A DNA stretch of 64,000 nucleotides, from contig NZ_JNJO01000004.1 in the NCBI RefSeq assembly GCF_000701685.1, positions 116,965-180,964 of the forward strand, given 5' to 3'. The notes under the pieces are model-generated. The model saw nothing but the letters and a program-made list of their open reading frames with translations, did not search any database and had not been told where the DNA came from. Made by a program: the position numbers and the translations under genes. Shown here piece after piece: positions 7,541 through 16,747 of this stretch. This DNA is from Gemella sanguinis ATCC 700632 (GTDB lineage: Bacteria; Bacillota; Bacilli; Staphylococcales; Gemellaceae). Every line of letters begins with the position of its first letter. The stretch's first letter is position 1.

Positions 7541-7575
7541 TTTGAAAGTGGGACTAGTTTCCACTTTCTGTATTA
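7541..7575 (+). terminator. Weak terminator-like hairpin after ppaC
   Basis: An 8-bp stem GAAAGTGG/CCACTTTC (7544-7551 with 7561-7568) has a 9-nt loop and only a poor T-run after it. Confidence 0.55.
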
Positions 7576-7618
7576 TATGAGCTTAAAAGAATTTTAAGAA
7601 TGAAAAAGAGGATTATAA

Positions 7619-8005
7619 ATGAAAAATAGTAAATCTTTACTTTGGACTTTTATTAAGAGTACTGTAGTAAATTGCTTAATAGTTATTGCATTTTCAGGTC
7701 TATTTAATGGAAGTCTTAGGATTGATAAACCAATATACGGGTTCTATGGTGCATTGCTCTTAACTATATTGTATATGTTCATTAGACCGATAATATTGAT
7801 GGTAAGTATAGTTCCAATTATTATGACTTTTGGTATTTTTATAGTTATAATTAATGCTTTATTGATTATGCTTGTGTCATATTTATTGTCACCCCATTTT
7901 GAAGTGGCGTCATTTGGCTCAGCATTTTTCTTAGCAATATTTATATCTATATTTAATGCATTATTAAATAGTAATGATAGAAAGATAATAATAAAAAAAT
8001 TCTAA
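7619..8005 (+). CDS. YvlD-like four-helix membrane protein (PF04020, 'phage holin superfamily IV')
   Basis: This 128-residue protein has four hydrophobic segments and the family signature TILYMFIRPIILMVSIVPIIMTFGIF...INALLIMLVSYLL. It matches Bacillus YvlD, whose gene also lies directly upstream of hprK-lgt, so the synteny supports the call. Despite the superfamily name there is no lysin or phage gene nearby, so it is not evidence for a prophage. Its function is unknown; a role in the envelope stress response has been discussed for the yvl operon. AAAGAGGA precedes ATG 7619. Confidence 0.85.
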   Translation: MKNSKSLLWTFIKSTVVNCLIVIAFSGLFNGSLRIDKPIYGFYGALLLTILYMFIRPIILMVSIVPIIMTFGIFIVIINALLIMLVSYLLSPHFEVASFGSAFFLAIFISIFNALLNSNDRKIIIKKF

Positions 8006-8059
8006 AGGTAGATAGATAACCTTAATATAATCTAAATAAAAAATAGTAAGGAAAACTAA

Positions 8060-9007
8060 ATGAAAATAGTAACAACAAAAGATCTAATTGATAAATTAGA
8101 TTTAGAAGTAATTAGTGGAGAAAAAGGGCTAGATAGGGAAATAACTACAGGGGAGTTGTCTCGACCTGCATTACAGTTGGCAGGTTACTTTTCACATTAT
8201 AACCCCCAAAGAGTACAGATTCTTGGTACGAGTGAGTTATCTTTCTTTAAGTTATTAACTGACGCAGAAAAAAGTTCTAGAATGGGTATGTTATGTACAA
8301 GGATTACTCCTTGTATAATTGTTTCACGAGGTTTAGATATTCCTCATGAATTAATAGAAGCCTCTAATAAATATGATACTCCAGTACTACGTAGCAACTC
8401 TGAAACTACTAAGTTAATGGGATTTATTACATATCATCTGCAAAATATGTTTGCTCCAACTACATCGGTACATGGTGTATTTATTGAGGTTTACGGGATC
8501 GGCATACTATTAACTGGAGAAAGTGGTATTGGTAAAAGTGAAATAGCATTAGAACTAATAAAAAGGGGGCACCGCCTAGTAGCAGATGATAGAGTAGATA
8601 TTAGGGAGCTTCAGAAAGATTACTTAATTGGAACATGCGAATCTCCTTTGATTAAGCACTTATTAGAAATAAGGGGACTAGGGATTATCAATGTAATGAC
8701 ATTATTTGGAACTGGGGCAGTTCGAAATGAGAAACGACTTCAACTAAATATTCATTTAGAAACATGGGATGAGTCTAAACAATATGATCGTATTGGTTTA
8801 AATAATGAAAAACAAGAAATATTAAGTTCTAAAATAGAGAAAAAAACTATTCCAGTTAGACCAGGACGAAACGTTGCAATTATTATTGAATCTGCAGCAA
8901 TGAATTATCGTTTAAATCAAATGGGAACAAATACTGCAGAAGATTTTACTAGCAGGTTAAAAGAGGAAATAAAAAGAAATAACACAGAAAGTAGCAAAGG
9001 AGAATAA
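8060..9007 (+). CDS. hprK: HprK, HPr kinase/phosphorylase
   Basis: This bifunctional enzyme phosphorylates Ser46 of HPr and removes the phosphate again, the main switch of carbon catabolite control in Firmicutes. It has 315 residues, normal length. The N-terminal HPrK_N domain covers about residues 1-130. The kinase domain carries the P-loop GESGIGKS near residue 154, [13 protein letters not shown] after it, and the family signature [11 protein letters not shown] near residue 205. The start ATG 8060 follows AAGGA. The gene ends two bases before lgt, so the pair is coupled. Confidence 0.98.
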   Translation: MKIVTTKDLIDKLDLEVISGEKGLDREITTGELSRPALQLAGYFSHYNPQRVQILGTSELSFFKLLTDAEKSSRMGMLCTRITPCIIVSRGLDIPHELIEASNKYDTPVLRSNSETTKLMGFITYHLQNMFAPTTSVHGVFIEVYGIGILLTGESGIGKSEIALELIKRGHRLVADDRVDIRELQKDYLIGTCESPLIKHLLEIRGLGIINVMTLFGTGAVRNEKRLQLNIHLETWDESKQYDRIGLNNEKQEILSSKIEKKTIPVRPGRNVAIIIESAAMNYRLNQMGTNTAEDFTSRLKEEIKRNNTESSKGE

Positions 9008-9009
9008 AA

Positions 9010-9813
9010 ATGAGTTTAGGATATATTAATCCAATTGCATTTCATTTATTTACAAAACCTATTTATTGGTATGGAATTATAATTGCTACGACAGTGTTAG
9101 TAGCATATTTAATGGCTGAACGAGAAGCTTCAAAAAGAGGATTACCAAAGGATACGATGTTAGATCTTTTATTAATGGCTCTTCCAGTAGCTTTTATTTT
9201 CGCTCGAGCCTATTATGTTGTATTCAGATGGGATTACTATTCAAATCATAAAGATGAAATAATTGCAATATGGGACGGAGGAATAGCTATCTATGGTGGC
9301 CTATTAGGTGGCTTTATTGTATTATATTTCTTCGCTAGAAAAAGAAAAATTAAAATAATAAAGCTTTTAGATATTATTGCACCAAGTTTATTAGTAGGTC
9401 AAATGCTTGGACGTTGGGGTAATTTCTTTAATCATGAAGCTTTTGGTGGAGAAGTGAGTCGTTCATATTTAGAAGATAGATTTATTCCAAAATTTATAAT
9501 AGATAATATGTTTATAGATGGAGCATACAGACAACCTACCTTTTTATACGAGAGTTTCTGGTGCTTTATAGCGGTAACTATATTATTAATATTAAGAAAT
9601 AAATTATCTCAAAGTGAAGTGTTTGCTTCGTATATCATATTATATGGTGTAGAGAGATTTATCGTTGAAGGTATGCGAACAGACTCTTTATATATAGGTA
9701 GTTTACGTATTTCACAAGTACTTTCACTGGTATTTGTAGTTGGAAGTTTGATATACTTAATAGTGCTTAATACAAAGTTTAAAGACAAAAAAATATTGTA
9801 TAAAGAATCATAA
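9010..9813 (+). CDS. lgt: Lgt, prolipoprotein diacylglyceryl transferase
   Basis: This inner-membrane enzyme transfers diacylglycerol from phosphatidylglycerol to the lipobox Cys of prolipoproteins, the first step of lipoprotein maturation (LspA at 45405 does the second). It has 267 residues and about seven membrane segments. The signature GRWGNFFNHEAFGG is near residue 136, and RQPTFLYESFW, including the conserved Glu, is near 178. An AAGGAG site overlaps the hprK stop region. It is in the classical hprK-lgt-trxB order. Confidence 0.97.
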   Translation: MSLGYINPIAFHLFTKPIYWYGIIIATTVLVAYLMAEREASKRGLPKDTMLDLLLMALPVAFIFARAYYVVFRWDYYSNHKDEIIAIWDGGIAIYGGLLGGFIVLYFFARKRKIKIIKLLDIIAPSLLVGQMLGRWGNFFNHEAFGGEVSRSYLEDRFIPKFIIDNMFIDGAYRQPTFLYESFWCFIAVTILLILRNKLSQSEVFASYIILYGVERFIVEGMRTDSLYIGSLRISQVLSLVFVVGSLIYLIVLNTKFKDKKILYKES

Positions 9814-9829
9814 AAAGAGGGTGGAAACT

Positions 9830-10753
9830 ATGACAGAAAAAATTTATGACTTAATTATTGTTGGAGCAGGTCCAGCGGGTATGACAGCATCAATTTATGC
9901 TTCACGTGCAAATATGTCTGTTCTAATGTTAGAGAGAAAGTATCCAGGTGGACAAATGCAATCTACAGAAGAAATTGAAAACTATACTGGGTATGAGCAT
10001 ATTACAGGACCTGAATTATCAGAAAAAATGTTTGAACATTCTAAGAAATTTGGTACTGAATTTGCATTTGGAAATATTACCAAAATAGAAGTAAAAGAAG
10101 ATTTAAAATATGTTACTGCAGGATCTACAGTATATATAGCTAAAACAGTTATTGTTGCTACAGGATCTGAACATAGAAATCTTAATGTACCAGGAGAAGA
10201 AGAATTCTCAGGTAAAGGAGTAAGCTACTGTGCTGTTTGTGATGGAGCTTTCTTTAGAAATAAAGAAGTAGTAGTAGTTGGTGGAGGTGACTCTGCTGTT
10301 GAAGAAGCACTATATCTATCTAATCTTGTCTCTAAAGTTACAATTGTTCATAGACGTGATGAATTAAGAGCACAAAAAATCTTACAAGATAGAGCATTTG
10401 CTAAAGATAATATTGAATTTATTTGGGACAGTGTGGTCACTGAAATTAAAGGTGAAAGAAAAGTTTCATCAGTTGAGATTCGTAATGTGAAAACAGAAGA
10501 AATCAGTTCTATTCCTGCAGATGGGATATTCATATACGTAGGAATGATACCTCAAACTAATGATTTTACTGAGTTAGGAATTACAAATTCTTCAGGGTAT
10601 ATACCTACTAACGAAAAACTTGAAACGACAATTCCTGGAATTTTTGCAGCTGGTGATGTTAGAGAAAAAGAAATAAGACAAGTAGTAACAGCTACGTCTG
10701 ACGGTGCAATAGCTGCACAAGGAGCATATAGTTTTGTAGAAAGCTTAAAATAA
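9830..10753 (+). CDS. trxB: TrxB, thioredoxin reductase
   Basis: This NADPH-dependent flavoenzyme keeps thioredoxin reduced. The frame is open from GTG 9821, but ATG 9830 gives the usual MTEKIYDLIIVGAGPAG start and lies at a proper distance from AGAGGGTGG, so 307 residues are annotated. FAD-binding GAGPAG is near residue 15, the redox centre CAVC at residues 134-137, NADPH-binding GGGDSAVEEA just after, and the C-terminal FAD site GIFAAGDVRE. It is the last gene of hprK-lgt-trxB. A bidirectional terminator separates it from the converging pseudouridine synthase. Confidence 0.97.
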   Translation: MTEKIYDLIIVGAGPAGMTASIYASRANMSVLMLERKYPGGQMQSTEEIENYTGYEHITGPELSEKMFEHSKKFGTEFAFGNITKIEVKEDLKYVTAGSTVYIAKTVIVATGSEHRNLNVPGEEEFSGKGVSYCAVCDGAFFRNKEVVVVGGGDSAVEEALYLSNLVSKVTIVHRRDELRAQKILQDRAFAKDNIEFIWDSVVTEIKGERKVSSVEIRNVKTEEISSIPADGIFIYVGMIPQTNDFTELGITNSSGYIPTNEKLETTIPGIFAAGDVREKEIRQVVTATSDGAIAAQGAYSFVESLK

Positions 10754-10790
10754 AAAATGGACTCAAGAATTTCTTGAGTCTATTTTTCTA
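10754..10790. terminator. Bidirectional terminator between trxB and the rluA-family gene
   Basis: Stem GGACTCAAGAA/TTCTTGAGTCT (10759-10769 with 10771-10781) has A-rich sequence to the left and a T-run to the right. It serves both converging genes and overlaps the stop of the minus-strand gene. Confidence 0.9.
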
Positions 10791-11637
10791 TTATAAATTC
10801 TGTTCTTAACGAAGAGTTTATTTCAAGTTTATCGTTAGTTACTGGATGATTAAATACAACCTTTAATGCACCAAGGTACATTTTATCATACTTATAACCA
10901 TCGTGTGAATAGAGTTTATCTCCAATAATTGCGTTACCGATTGAAGACAAGTGAACTCGAATTTGATGAGTTCTTCCTGTATCTAGCGAAATTGTAACCA
11001 TAAACTTATTTTGATCTATTTTTTCACAAGAGAGTATATTTGTTATAGCTTTTTTTCCTTTGTTTGTAACTGCCATTTTATTTTTTTCACGGCTATCACG
11101 ACCTATATTATTTTTTATAGTCTGTGGTTTTATATTATTTTTTGTAAGTGCTGTATAATATCTTTTAATTTCCCGATTTTCTAACATATGATCGAGTTTT
11201 GATTTTATTAAGGGAGTTTTAGACAAAATTACCAGTCCACAAGTATCAATATCTAATCGATGAATTGGCTCTAGATATTGATAGTCAGAAATTAAATAAT
11301 TAACTAATGTGTTATCTTCAGTACTAATATCATTTGGATGAGTTTTAATTCCAAATGGTTTTGAAACTACTAGTAGATATGAATCTTCATATTCTTTTAT
11401 TATTGATAAGCTTTTATTTATTAAATAGTTTGATTTTGATAATTCTATATTTAGTTTAAGAATATCATTTTTCGATAATGGTGTGTTAAGTTTTGCGATA
11501 TCATTATTAATTAAAATTGTATTTTTGTCTTGATGTGATTGCATTCTTATAATGTGAAGATTTTTCTTTGAAATTTTTAAAAATTTAACTAAATAATCCT
11601 CTACACTTTTATAATCATTTAAAACTTTAAAATGCAT
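10780..11637 (-). CDS. RluA/RluD-family RNA pseudouridine synthase
   Basis: This 285-residue enzyme isomerises uridine to pseudouridine in rRNA or tRNA. The catalytic motif HRLDIDTCG lies at residues 126-134 (Asp129; Cys where most members have Ser). KPFGIKTHP precedes it, and GRTHQIRVHLSSIGNAIIGD follows, the RNA-binding signature. The N-terminal ~60 residues look like a weak S4-type domain. It is related to Bacillus YjbO/YlyB/YhcT-type enzymes; which site it modifies cannot be told from sequence alone. It is the only complete minus-strand gene in the window. A Gly- and Ala-poor, Lys-rich composition matches the neighbours, so there is no sign of transfer. Confidence 0.92.
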   Translation of the reverse strand: MHFKVLNDYKSVEDYLVKFLKISKKNLHIIRMQSHQDKNTILINNDIAKLNTPLSKNDILKLNIELSKSNYLINKSLSIIKEYEDSYLLVVSKPFGIKTHPNDISTEDNTLVNYLISDYQYLEPIHRLDIDTCGLVILSKTPLIKSKLDHMLENREIKRYYTALTKNNIKPQTIKNNIGRDSREKNKMAVTNKGKKAITNILSCEKIDQNKFMVTISLDTGRTHQIRVHLSSIGNAIIGDKLYSHDGYKYDKMYLGALKVVFNHPVTNDKLEINSSLRTEFIIEK

Positions 11638-11936
11638 AATTGCTCCTTTTATAATTATTAAATATTGAAAATATAGTCGTAGTATGTTTTTAATAATACA
11701 ATTGAGAATATTTTAGAGAATATTCATAATAACGTAATGTTCTTCTAGTTTTAGTAGCTTTAATTATATAATACTTTAGGTAATCAATAAAGTAAAAAGA
11801 GAGAATCATAAAAAGGTTATTTAGTATAATAATTTATATATATTATTATTACCTGTTGTTAAAGTGTAAAAGTTGAAAGTTATAAATTTATAAAAATATA
11901 ATAAATTTAATTTATCTAAAGTATGATTATAACAAT

Positions 11937-12008
11937 ATTATTATAAGGTTAGTAACAGATTGGTCTACAACGGAAGAGGATATAGATAAGGTAATAAAAT
12001 TATTTTAA
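11937..12008 (+). pseudogene. 3' remnant of a low-specificity L-threonine aldolase gene
   Basis: Reading 11937-12008 in frame gives a 23-residue tail, IIIRLVTDWSTTEEDIDKVIKLF in effect, ending at TAA 12006-12008. The core RLVTDWSTTEEDID matches the highly conserved C-terminal strand and helix of PLP-dependent low-specificity threonine aldolases (LtaE/GlyA-like fold type I). Upstream the frame closes at about 11883 and no other part of the enzyme is found. The terminator just downstream appears to have survived with it. I read this as a deletion remnant; the family call rests on one motif but it is distinctive. Confidence 0.65.
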
Positions 12009-12020
12009 AATTAAATTTTT

Positions 12021-12058
12021 AAGAAGCTAGGCATAAAGAACTAGTTTCTTTTTTTATC
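12021..12058 (+). terminator. Terminator following the threonine aldolase remnant
   Basis: AAGAAGCTAG (12021-12030) pairs with CTAGTTTCTT (12041-12050) with one mismatch, followed by TTTTTTAT. It has no intact gene to terminate. Confidence 0.75.
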
Positions 12059-12150
12059 TATATATTTATAAATTAATGCATTAAAATTTAAATTTACTGT
12101 TGATTTTAAAGCTTATTTATAGTATTATTAAACTTGTATTTAGTAAAAGT

Positions 12151-12163
12151 AAACTAATAGTTT
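12151..12163. promoter_or_regulatory. Possible operator palindrome upstream of potR
   Basis: A perfect 6-1-6 inverted repeat, AAACTA-A-TAGTTT. A second, imperfect one, GTTTATTAATATTAAAC, lies at about 12190-12206. Both are in the region where a self-regulating XRE protein would bind. This is position-based inference; in such AT-rich DNA chance palindromes are common. Confidence 0.25.
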
Positions 12164-12279
12164 AATAACAGAATACTTTCAAGACAAAAAGTTTATTAAT
12201 ATTAAACCTTCATAACAAAAAGTAAGATAATAATAAACTTAGTAATAGCAATTTTGTTATTGTTAGGAAAGGAGATAAG

Positions 12280-12825
12280 ATGTACTCAATAGGAGAAAGA
12301 TTGAAAAGATTGAGAATTCAAAAAAATCTCACCCAAGAAGAATTAGGAGAACGTACAGATTTAAGTAAAGGATATATTTCACAAGTAGAACGTGACTTAG
12401 CTTCACCATCTATGGAAACATTTTTTAACATTTTACAGGTTCTAGGTTGTGCTCCAAAAGATTTTTTTGATAAAGAAAGTTCAAGTCAAAAAGTGTACTA
12501 CTCATTAGAGGATCAAACTAGCTATGAAGAAACTGATGAAGGTTATGAATTAACTTGGTTAGTACCAGAATCTAATGAAAAAGAAATGGAATCATTAATT
12601 CTTAAATTAGAGAAAAATAGCAATTATAAAACTTTTTCACCTTCAGAATCAGAAACATTATGTTATGTTTTGCGAGGAAAATGTAAACTAAAACTTGGAG
12701 AAGAGGAATATATTGCTTCAGAAAAAGAATCATTTTATTTTTTAGCTACTTCAGAACACAGGTTATCAAATCCATTTGATCAAGAATGTGAAATTTTGAT
12801 AGTAGCAACTAATTCGTATTTATAA
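12280..12825 (+). CDS. PotR-type XRE-cupin transcriptional regulator
   Basis: This 181-residue protein has two domains: an XRE helix-turn-helix at residues 5-60 ([31 protein letters not shown] begins it, VERDLASPS follows) and a C-terminal cupin_2 barrel at about 100-181 that presumably senses a small ligand. The same arrangement heads the potABCD operon in streptococci and relatives, where it is taken as the polyamine-responsive regulator, so polyamine sensing is the likely role. AAGGAGA lies just before ATG 12280 and the stop lies 10 bp before potA, so it is co-transcribed with the transporter. Confidence 0.88.
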   Translation: MYSIGERLKRLRIQKNLTQEELGERTDLSKGYISQVERDLASPSMETFFNILQVLGCAPKDFFDKESSSQKVYYSLEDQTSYEETDEGYELTWLVPESNEKEMESLILKLEKNSNYKTFSPSESETLCYVLRGKCKLKLGEEEYIASEKESFYFLATSEHRLSNPFDQECEILIVATNSYL

Positions 12826-12835
12826 GGAGAAAATA

Positions 12836-13924
12836 ATGGCAAATATTGTTGAATTTAAAGATGTATCAATGTCGTTTGGTAATAATAAAGTTTTAAAAAA
12901 TATTGATTTAGAAATTGAAAAAGGTAATTTTTATACTTTATTAGGACCAAGTGGTTGTGGTAAAAGTACAATTTTAAAATTAATAGGTGGATTTTTAAGT
13001 CCAACTTCAGGAGATGTACTATTAGATAATAAAGTGGTAAATGATTTACCGGCTAATAAACGTCAAGTTAATACTGTTTTCCAGGATTATGCATTATTTC
13101 CACACATGAATGTATTTGAAAACGTAGCTTTTGGTTTAAAAATAAAAAATGAAAAAAAAGAAGTTATAAATAAAAAAGTAAAAAAAGCTTTAAAACAAGT
13201 TAACCTTGTAGGTTTTGAAAAACGCGATATTAGTGAAATGAGTGGAGGGCAAAAACAACGTGTTGCAATTGCCCGCGCAATTGTAAATGAGCCGGAAATT
13301 ATTTTACTTGACGAATCATTATCTGCTCTTGATTTAAAATTACGACAAGAGATGCAATATGAACTTCGTGAGTTACAACAACAAACAGGTATAACTTTCA
13401 TTTACGTGACACATGACCAAGAAGAAGCTTTAGCAATGAGTGATTATATCTTTGTTATGAATAATGGTAAAATTGAACAAAGTGGAACCCCTCTGGATAT
13501 TTATGATGAACCTGTAAACAGATTTGTTGCTGACTTTATAGGAGAATCTAATATTGTTAATGCAGTAATGATAGATGACTATTTAGTAGAAATTTACGGA
13601 AAACAATATGAATGTGTTGATGCTGGTTTAGATAAAAATAAACGAGTAGAAGTAGTAATTAGACCAGAAGATTTAGAAATTACTTCTCTTGAAAAAGGAA
13701 AAATCAACGTTGTAGTAGATACACAATTATTCAGAGGTGTACATTATGAAATTTGTTGTTTAGATGATCAGTATAACGAATGGATTGTACATTCTACTAA
13801 AGAAGCAAAACCTGGTTCTGCTGTCGGACTAAACTTTGATCCTGAAGCAATACATATCATGGTACCAGGAGAAACAGAAGAAGAATTTGACGCACGTTTA
13901 GAATCATATGAAGAGGAGGAATAA
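12836..13924 (+). CDS. potA: PotA, spermidine/putrescine ABC transporter ATPase
   Basis: This 362-residue ATP-binding subunit drives polyamine import with PotB, PotC and PotD. Walker [10 protein letters not shown] is at residues 37-45, the Q-loop [13 protein letters not shown] at about 80, signature [14 protein letters not shown], Walker [13 protein letters not shown], and the H-loop [10 protein letters not shown]. The C-terminal TOBE domain occupies about residues 270-340. It has an AAGGAGA site before ATG 12836. The potRABCD genes are packed with 0-10 bp gaps and form one operon. Confidence 0.97.
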   Translation: MANIVEFKDVSMSFGNNKVLKNIDLEIEKGNFYTLLGPSGCGKSTILKLIGGFLSPTSGDVLLDNKVVNDLPANKRQVNTVFQDYALFPHMNVFENVAFGLKIKNEKKEVINKKVKKALKQVNLVGFEKRDISEMSGGQKQRVAIARAIVNEPEIILLDESLSALDLKLRQEMQYELRELQQQTGITFIYVTHDQEEALAMSDYIFVMNNGKIEQSGTPLDIYDEPVNRFVADFIGESNIVNAVMIDDYLVEIYGKQYECVDAGLDKNKRVEVVIRPEDLEITSLEKGKINVVVDTQLFRGVHYEICCLDDQYNEWIVHSTKEAKPGSAVGLNFDPEAIHIMVPGETEEEFDARLESYEEEE

Positions 13925-13926
13925 TA

Positions 13927-14745
13927 ATGTTTAATAAAAAAACACGCTCACTTTTCATGATTCCATATATAATGTGGATGTTACTTTTTGTAGTATTTCC
14001 AATTTTACTGATTGTTTATTATTCTTTTAGAGATATTAATGGTAATTTTACCCTTTCAAACTATCAAGTATTTTTTAGTAGCACATATGTATTAATGACG
14101 CTTTATAGTTTTTGGTATGCTTTTTTAATTACTCTAATTTGTTTAGTAATAAGTTATCCTTTAGCTTTTATAATTAGTAAAAGCAAATATAGCGAATTGC
14201 TACTTTTACTTATTATATTACCGACATGGATTAATATATTGTTAAAAACATACGCGTTCTTAGGATTATTTGGAGAATATGGAACAATTAACAGTTTCTT
14301 AGAATATATAGGAATAGGTACGCAAAGTTTATTATTCAACTCATTCAGTTTTGTATTTGTATCTAGTTACATATTCCTACCATTTATGTTATTACCAATT
14401 TATAACTCAGTAGTAGGAATTAATAGAAACTTGATAGAAGCTTCATATGATTTAGGGGCAGATTTTAAAACTACATTTAGAAAGATTATATTTCCTTTAA
14501 GTATTAATGGTGTAAAAACTGGTATACAGGTTACATTTATTCCAGCATTATCTCTATTTATGATAACAAGGCTTATTGCAGGTAACAAAATTATAAACTT
14601 AGGTACTGCCATTGAAGAGCATTTTCTTGTTACACAAAACTGGGGATTAGGATCTACAATAGCTGTGTTCTTAATAGTTGTAATGGGAATTATAATGGTA
14701 TTAACAAATACTAAAGATAAAGTAACTATAGGAGGAAAAAAATAA
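13927..14745 (+). CDS. potB: PotB, spermidine/putrescine ABC transporter permease
   Basis: This 272-residue protein of the inner membrane has six hydrophobic helices and the binding-protein-dependent permease EAA loop (IEASYDLGADFKTTFRKIIFPLS begins near residue 170), which contacts the PotA ATPase. With PotC it forms the polyamine channel. GAGGAGG overlaps the end of potA, and its TAA overlaps the potC ATG by one base. Confidence 0.96.
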   Translation: MFNKKTRSLFMIPYIMWMLLFVVFPILLIVYYSFRDINGNFTLSNYQVFFSSTYVLMTLYSFWYAFLITLICLVISYPLAFIISKSKYSELLLLLIILPTWINILLKTYAFLGLFGEYGTINSFLEYIGIGTQSLLFNSFSFVFVSSYIFLPFMLLPIYNSVVGINRNLIEASYDLGADFKTTFRKIIFPLSINGVKTGIQVTFIPALSLFMITRLIAGNKIINLGTAIEEHFLVTQNWGLGSTIAVFLIVVMGIIMVLTNTKDKVTIGGKK

Positions 14746-15545
14746 TGAAATTAACTTCAAAATTATATTTAATAGTTATTTTTGCAATATTATATATACC
14801 TCTAGTTTATTTAGCGTACTATTCATTTAACTCTGGAAAAACAATGATAGATTTCGAAGGATTCTCATGGAAACACTATGTAGAATTGTTTGAAAATACT
14901 CGTATGATGGTAATTGTTATTAATACTTTAGTAGTTGCTTTACTTTGTGGATTATTTTCAGCTGTTTTAGGAACATTAGGAGCATTAGGTATATACTCAC
15001 TTAAATCTAACAAAAAGAAAAATAGCTTTTTAATTGGTAACAATATTTTAATTGTGAGTCCAGACGTAATAATTGGGTGTTCATTCTTACTTATGTTCAC
15101 ATTTATAGGAAAACAGTTAGGAATTGATAGTATTCAAGGTTTTTGGTCAGTTCTACTATCGCATATAGCTTTTAGTATACCGATAGTAGTATTGATGGTA
15201 TTACCAAAATTATATGAGATGCCAAAATCTATAATTGATGCAGCTGTTGACCTTGGGGCAACATATCCACAAGTTTTAAGTAAAATCGTTATTCCGTATA
15301 TTACTCCTGGAATTCTAGCAGGGTTCTTTATGGGACTAACTTATTCACTTGATGACTTTGCGGTAACTTTCTTCGTTACTGGTAATGGATTCCAAACACT
15401 ATCAGTAGAAATTTATTCAATGGCAAGACAAGGAATAAACTTACAAATCAATGCATTATCAACAGTCTTAACTCTTTTTGTTGTAATTGCAGCAATTATA
15501 TACTATATAATTAATACAAGTAAGTTGAAAAGGGAGGTAAGATAG
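14745..15545 (+). CDS. potC: PotC, spermidine/putrescine ABC transporter permease
   Basis: This 266-residue second permease subunit has six membrane helices and an EAA loop (IIDAAVDLGATYPQVLSKIVIP near residue 165). The segment LTYSLDDFAVTFFVTG is strongly conserved among PotC proteins. It starts in the overlapping TAATG with potB and ends one base before potD, with an AGGAGG site before each neighbour. Confidence 0.96.
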   Translation: MKLTSKLYLIVIFAILYIPLVYLAYYSFNSGKTMIDFEGFSWKHYVELFENTRMMVIVINTLVVALLCGLFSAVLGTLGALGIYSLKSNKKKNSFLIGNNILIVSPDVIIGCSFLLMFTFIGKQLGIDSIQGFWSVLLSHIAFSIPIVVLMVLPKLYEMPKSIIDAAVDLGATYPQVLSKIVIPYITPGILAGFFMGLTYSLDDFAVTFFVTGNGFQTLSVEIYSMARQGINLQINALSTVLTLFVVIAAIIYYIINTSKLKREVR

Positions 15546-15546
15546 T

Positions 15547-16623
15547 ATGAAAAAATTACTTATTTCTGCTTTATCAATCTTAGTTATTTGTTTAGGATTA
15601 TTATACAGTAGAGATTTCATTGATAGCTCAAGTAGTGGAGAAAAACAAACTCTTACAATTTTCAACTGGGGTGAATATATTGATCCAGACTTAATTAAAA
15701 AATTTGAAGCTGAAACTGGAATAAAAGTTGTTTATGAAACTTTCGATTCAAATGAGGCTATGCTAACAAAAATACAGTCAGGATCTACACCTTATGATTT
15801 AGTTGTACCTTCAGATTATATGATTAAAAAAATGAAGAAATTAGATTTATTAAAAAAACTAGATCATAGTAAACTAGAAGGTTTTGATAATATAGATAAA
15901 CAATTTATAAATCTTTCTTTTGACCCTAACAACGAATACTCTGTTCCATATTTTTGGGGTACATTAGGAATAGTTTATAATAAGACAAAAGTTCCAAGTG
16001 ATTTGAAATTTGAAAAATGGGATGACTTATGGGACGCTCGTTTAGAAAATAATATTCTTCTTATTGATGGCGCAAGAGAAATGATGGGAATTGCTTTACA
16101 ATCTGAAGGTAATTCTGTAAATGATACTAATGAAGTTAATCTTAATTTAGCTGAGAAAAAATTAGAATTATTACATAAAAATGTTAAAGCAATAAATGCT
16201 GATGAGAAAAAAATGCTAATGATTAATAATGAAGCTTGGGTTTCAGTTGTCTTTTCAGGTGATGCATCAGCAATAATGACAGAAAATGAAAATATGGTAT
16301 ATTCAGTACCTAAAGAAGGAACAAACCTTTGGTTTGATAATATAGTTATACCTAAAACTTCAAAAAACGAAGATGCAGCTTATAAATTTATAAACTTTAT
16401 GCTTAGACCAGAAAATGCAGCTCAAAATGCAAAATTCATTGGATACGCTACTCCAAATGAGAAAGCTAAAGAATTATTACCAGAAGAAGTTACATCTGAT
16501 GAACAGTTCTATCCCGATTTAAGTAGTATAGGAAAAGCAGAAGTTTACGAAGATTTATCGCCAGCAATGCTTCAGTTATACAATGACTTATTCTTGAAAT
16601 TTAAAATAAATAATAGAAATTAA
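15547..16623 (+). CDS. potD: PotD, spermidine/putrescine-binding protein
   Basis: This 358-residue extracellular binding subunit delivers polyamines to PotBC. A hydrophobic N-terminal segment at residues 3-20 is followed by the mature start TLTIFNWGEYIDPDL. Ligand-binding motifs typical of PotD are visible: YETFDSNEAMLTKI, SDYMIKKM, PYFWGTLGIVYN and NLWFDNIVIPKTSKN. The signal lacks a proper lipobox: the only Cys follows ILVI rather than a small residue. It is therefore probably kept at the surface by an uncleaved N-terminal helix, as inferred for streptococcal PotD. GGGAGG precedes ATG 15547, and a strong terminator ends the operon. Confidence 0.95.
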   Translation: MKKLLISALSILVICLGLLYSRDFIDSSSSGEKQTLTIFNWGEYIDPDLIKKFEAETGIKVVYETFDSNEAMLTKIQSGSTPYDLVVPSDYMIKKMKKLDLLKKLDHSKLEGFDNIDKQFINLSFDPNNEYSVPYFWGTLGIVYNKTKVPSDLKFEKWDDLWDARLENNILLIDGAREMMGIALQSEGNSVNDTNEVNLNLAEKKLELLHKNVKAINADEKKMLMINNEAWVSVVFSGDASAIMTENENMVYSVPKEGTNLWFDNIVIPKTSKNEDAAYKFINFMLRPENAAQNAKFIGYATPNEKAKELLPEEVTSDEQFYPDLSSIGKAEVYEDLSPAMLQLYNDLFLKFKINNRN

Positions 16624-16632
16624 TATGAATTA

Positions 16633-16683
16633 AGATAAAGTAGATTATTTATAAAAAATGAAATCTACTTTATCTTTTTTATA
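16633..16683 (+). terminator. Terminator of the pot operon
   Basis: A 14-bp stem (16633-16646 with 16662-16675) with a ~15-nt loop runs directly into TTTTTTATA, ten bases after the potD stop. Confidence 0.9.
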
Positions 16684-16747
16684 GTTGTAATAACTAATCA
16701 TCTTGTCATATAATAAATATAAATAGTAGAGAAGGGAGAATTATTAT

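Larger units (their letters stand above)
11638..12279. other. 642-bp intergenic region with gene remnant, terminator and palindromes
   Basis: This is the longest gene-free stretch. It holds the upstream region of the minus-strand pseudouridine synthase (left), a threonine aldolase 3' remnant (11937-12008), a terminator (12021-12058) and the upstream region of potR with short palindromes (right). No RNA gene was recognised. The sequence is even richer in A and T than the surrounding genes. Confidence 0.6.

Noticed and set aside
7619..8005. 'Phage holin' annotation as a sign of a prophage
   Set aside because: The family name is historical; the gene is a YvlD-like chromosomal gene with conserved hprK-lgt synteny and no phage genes around.
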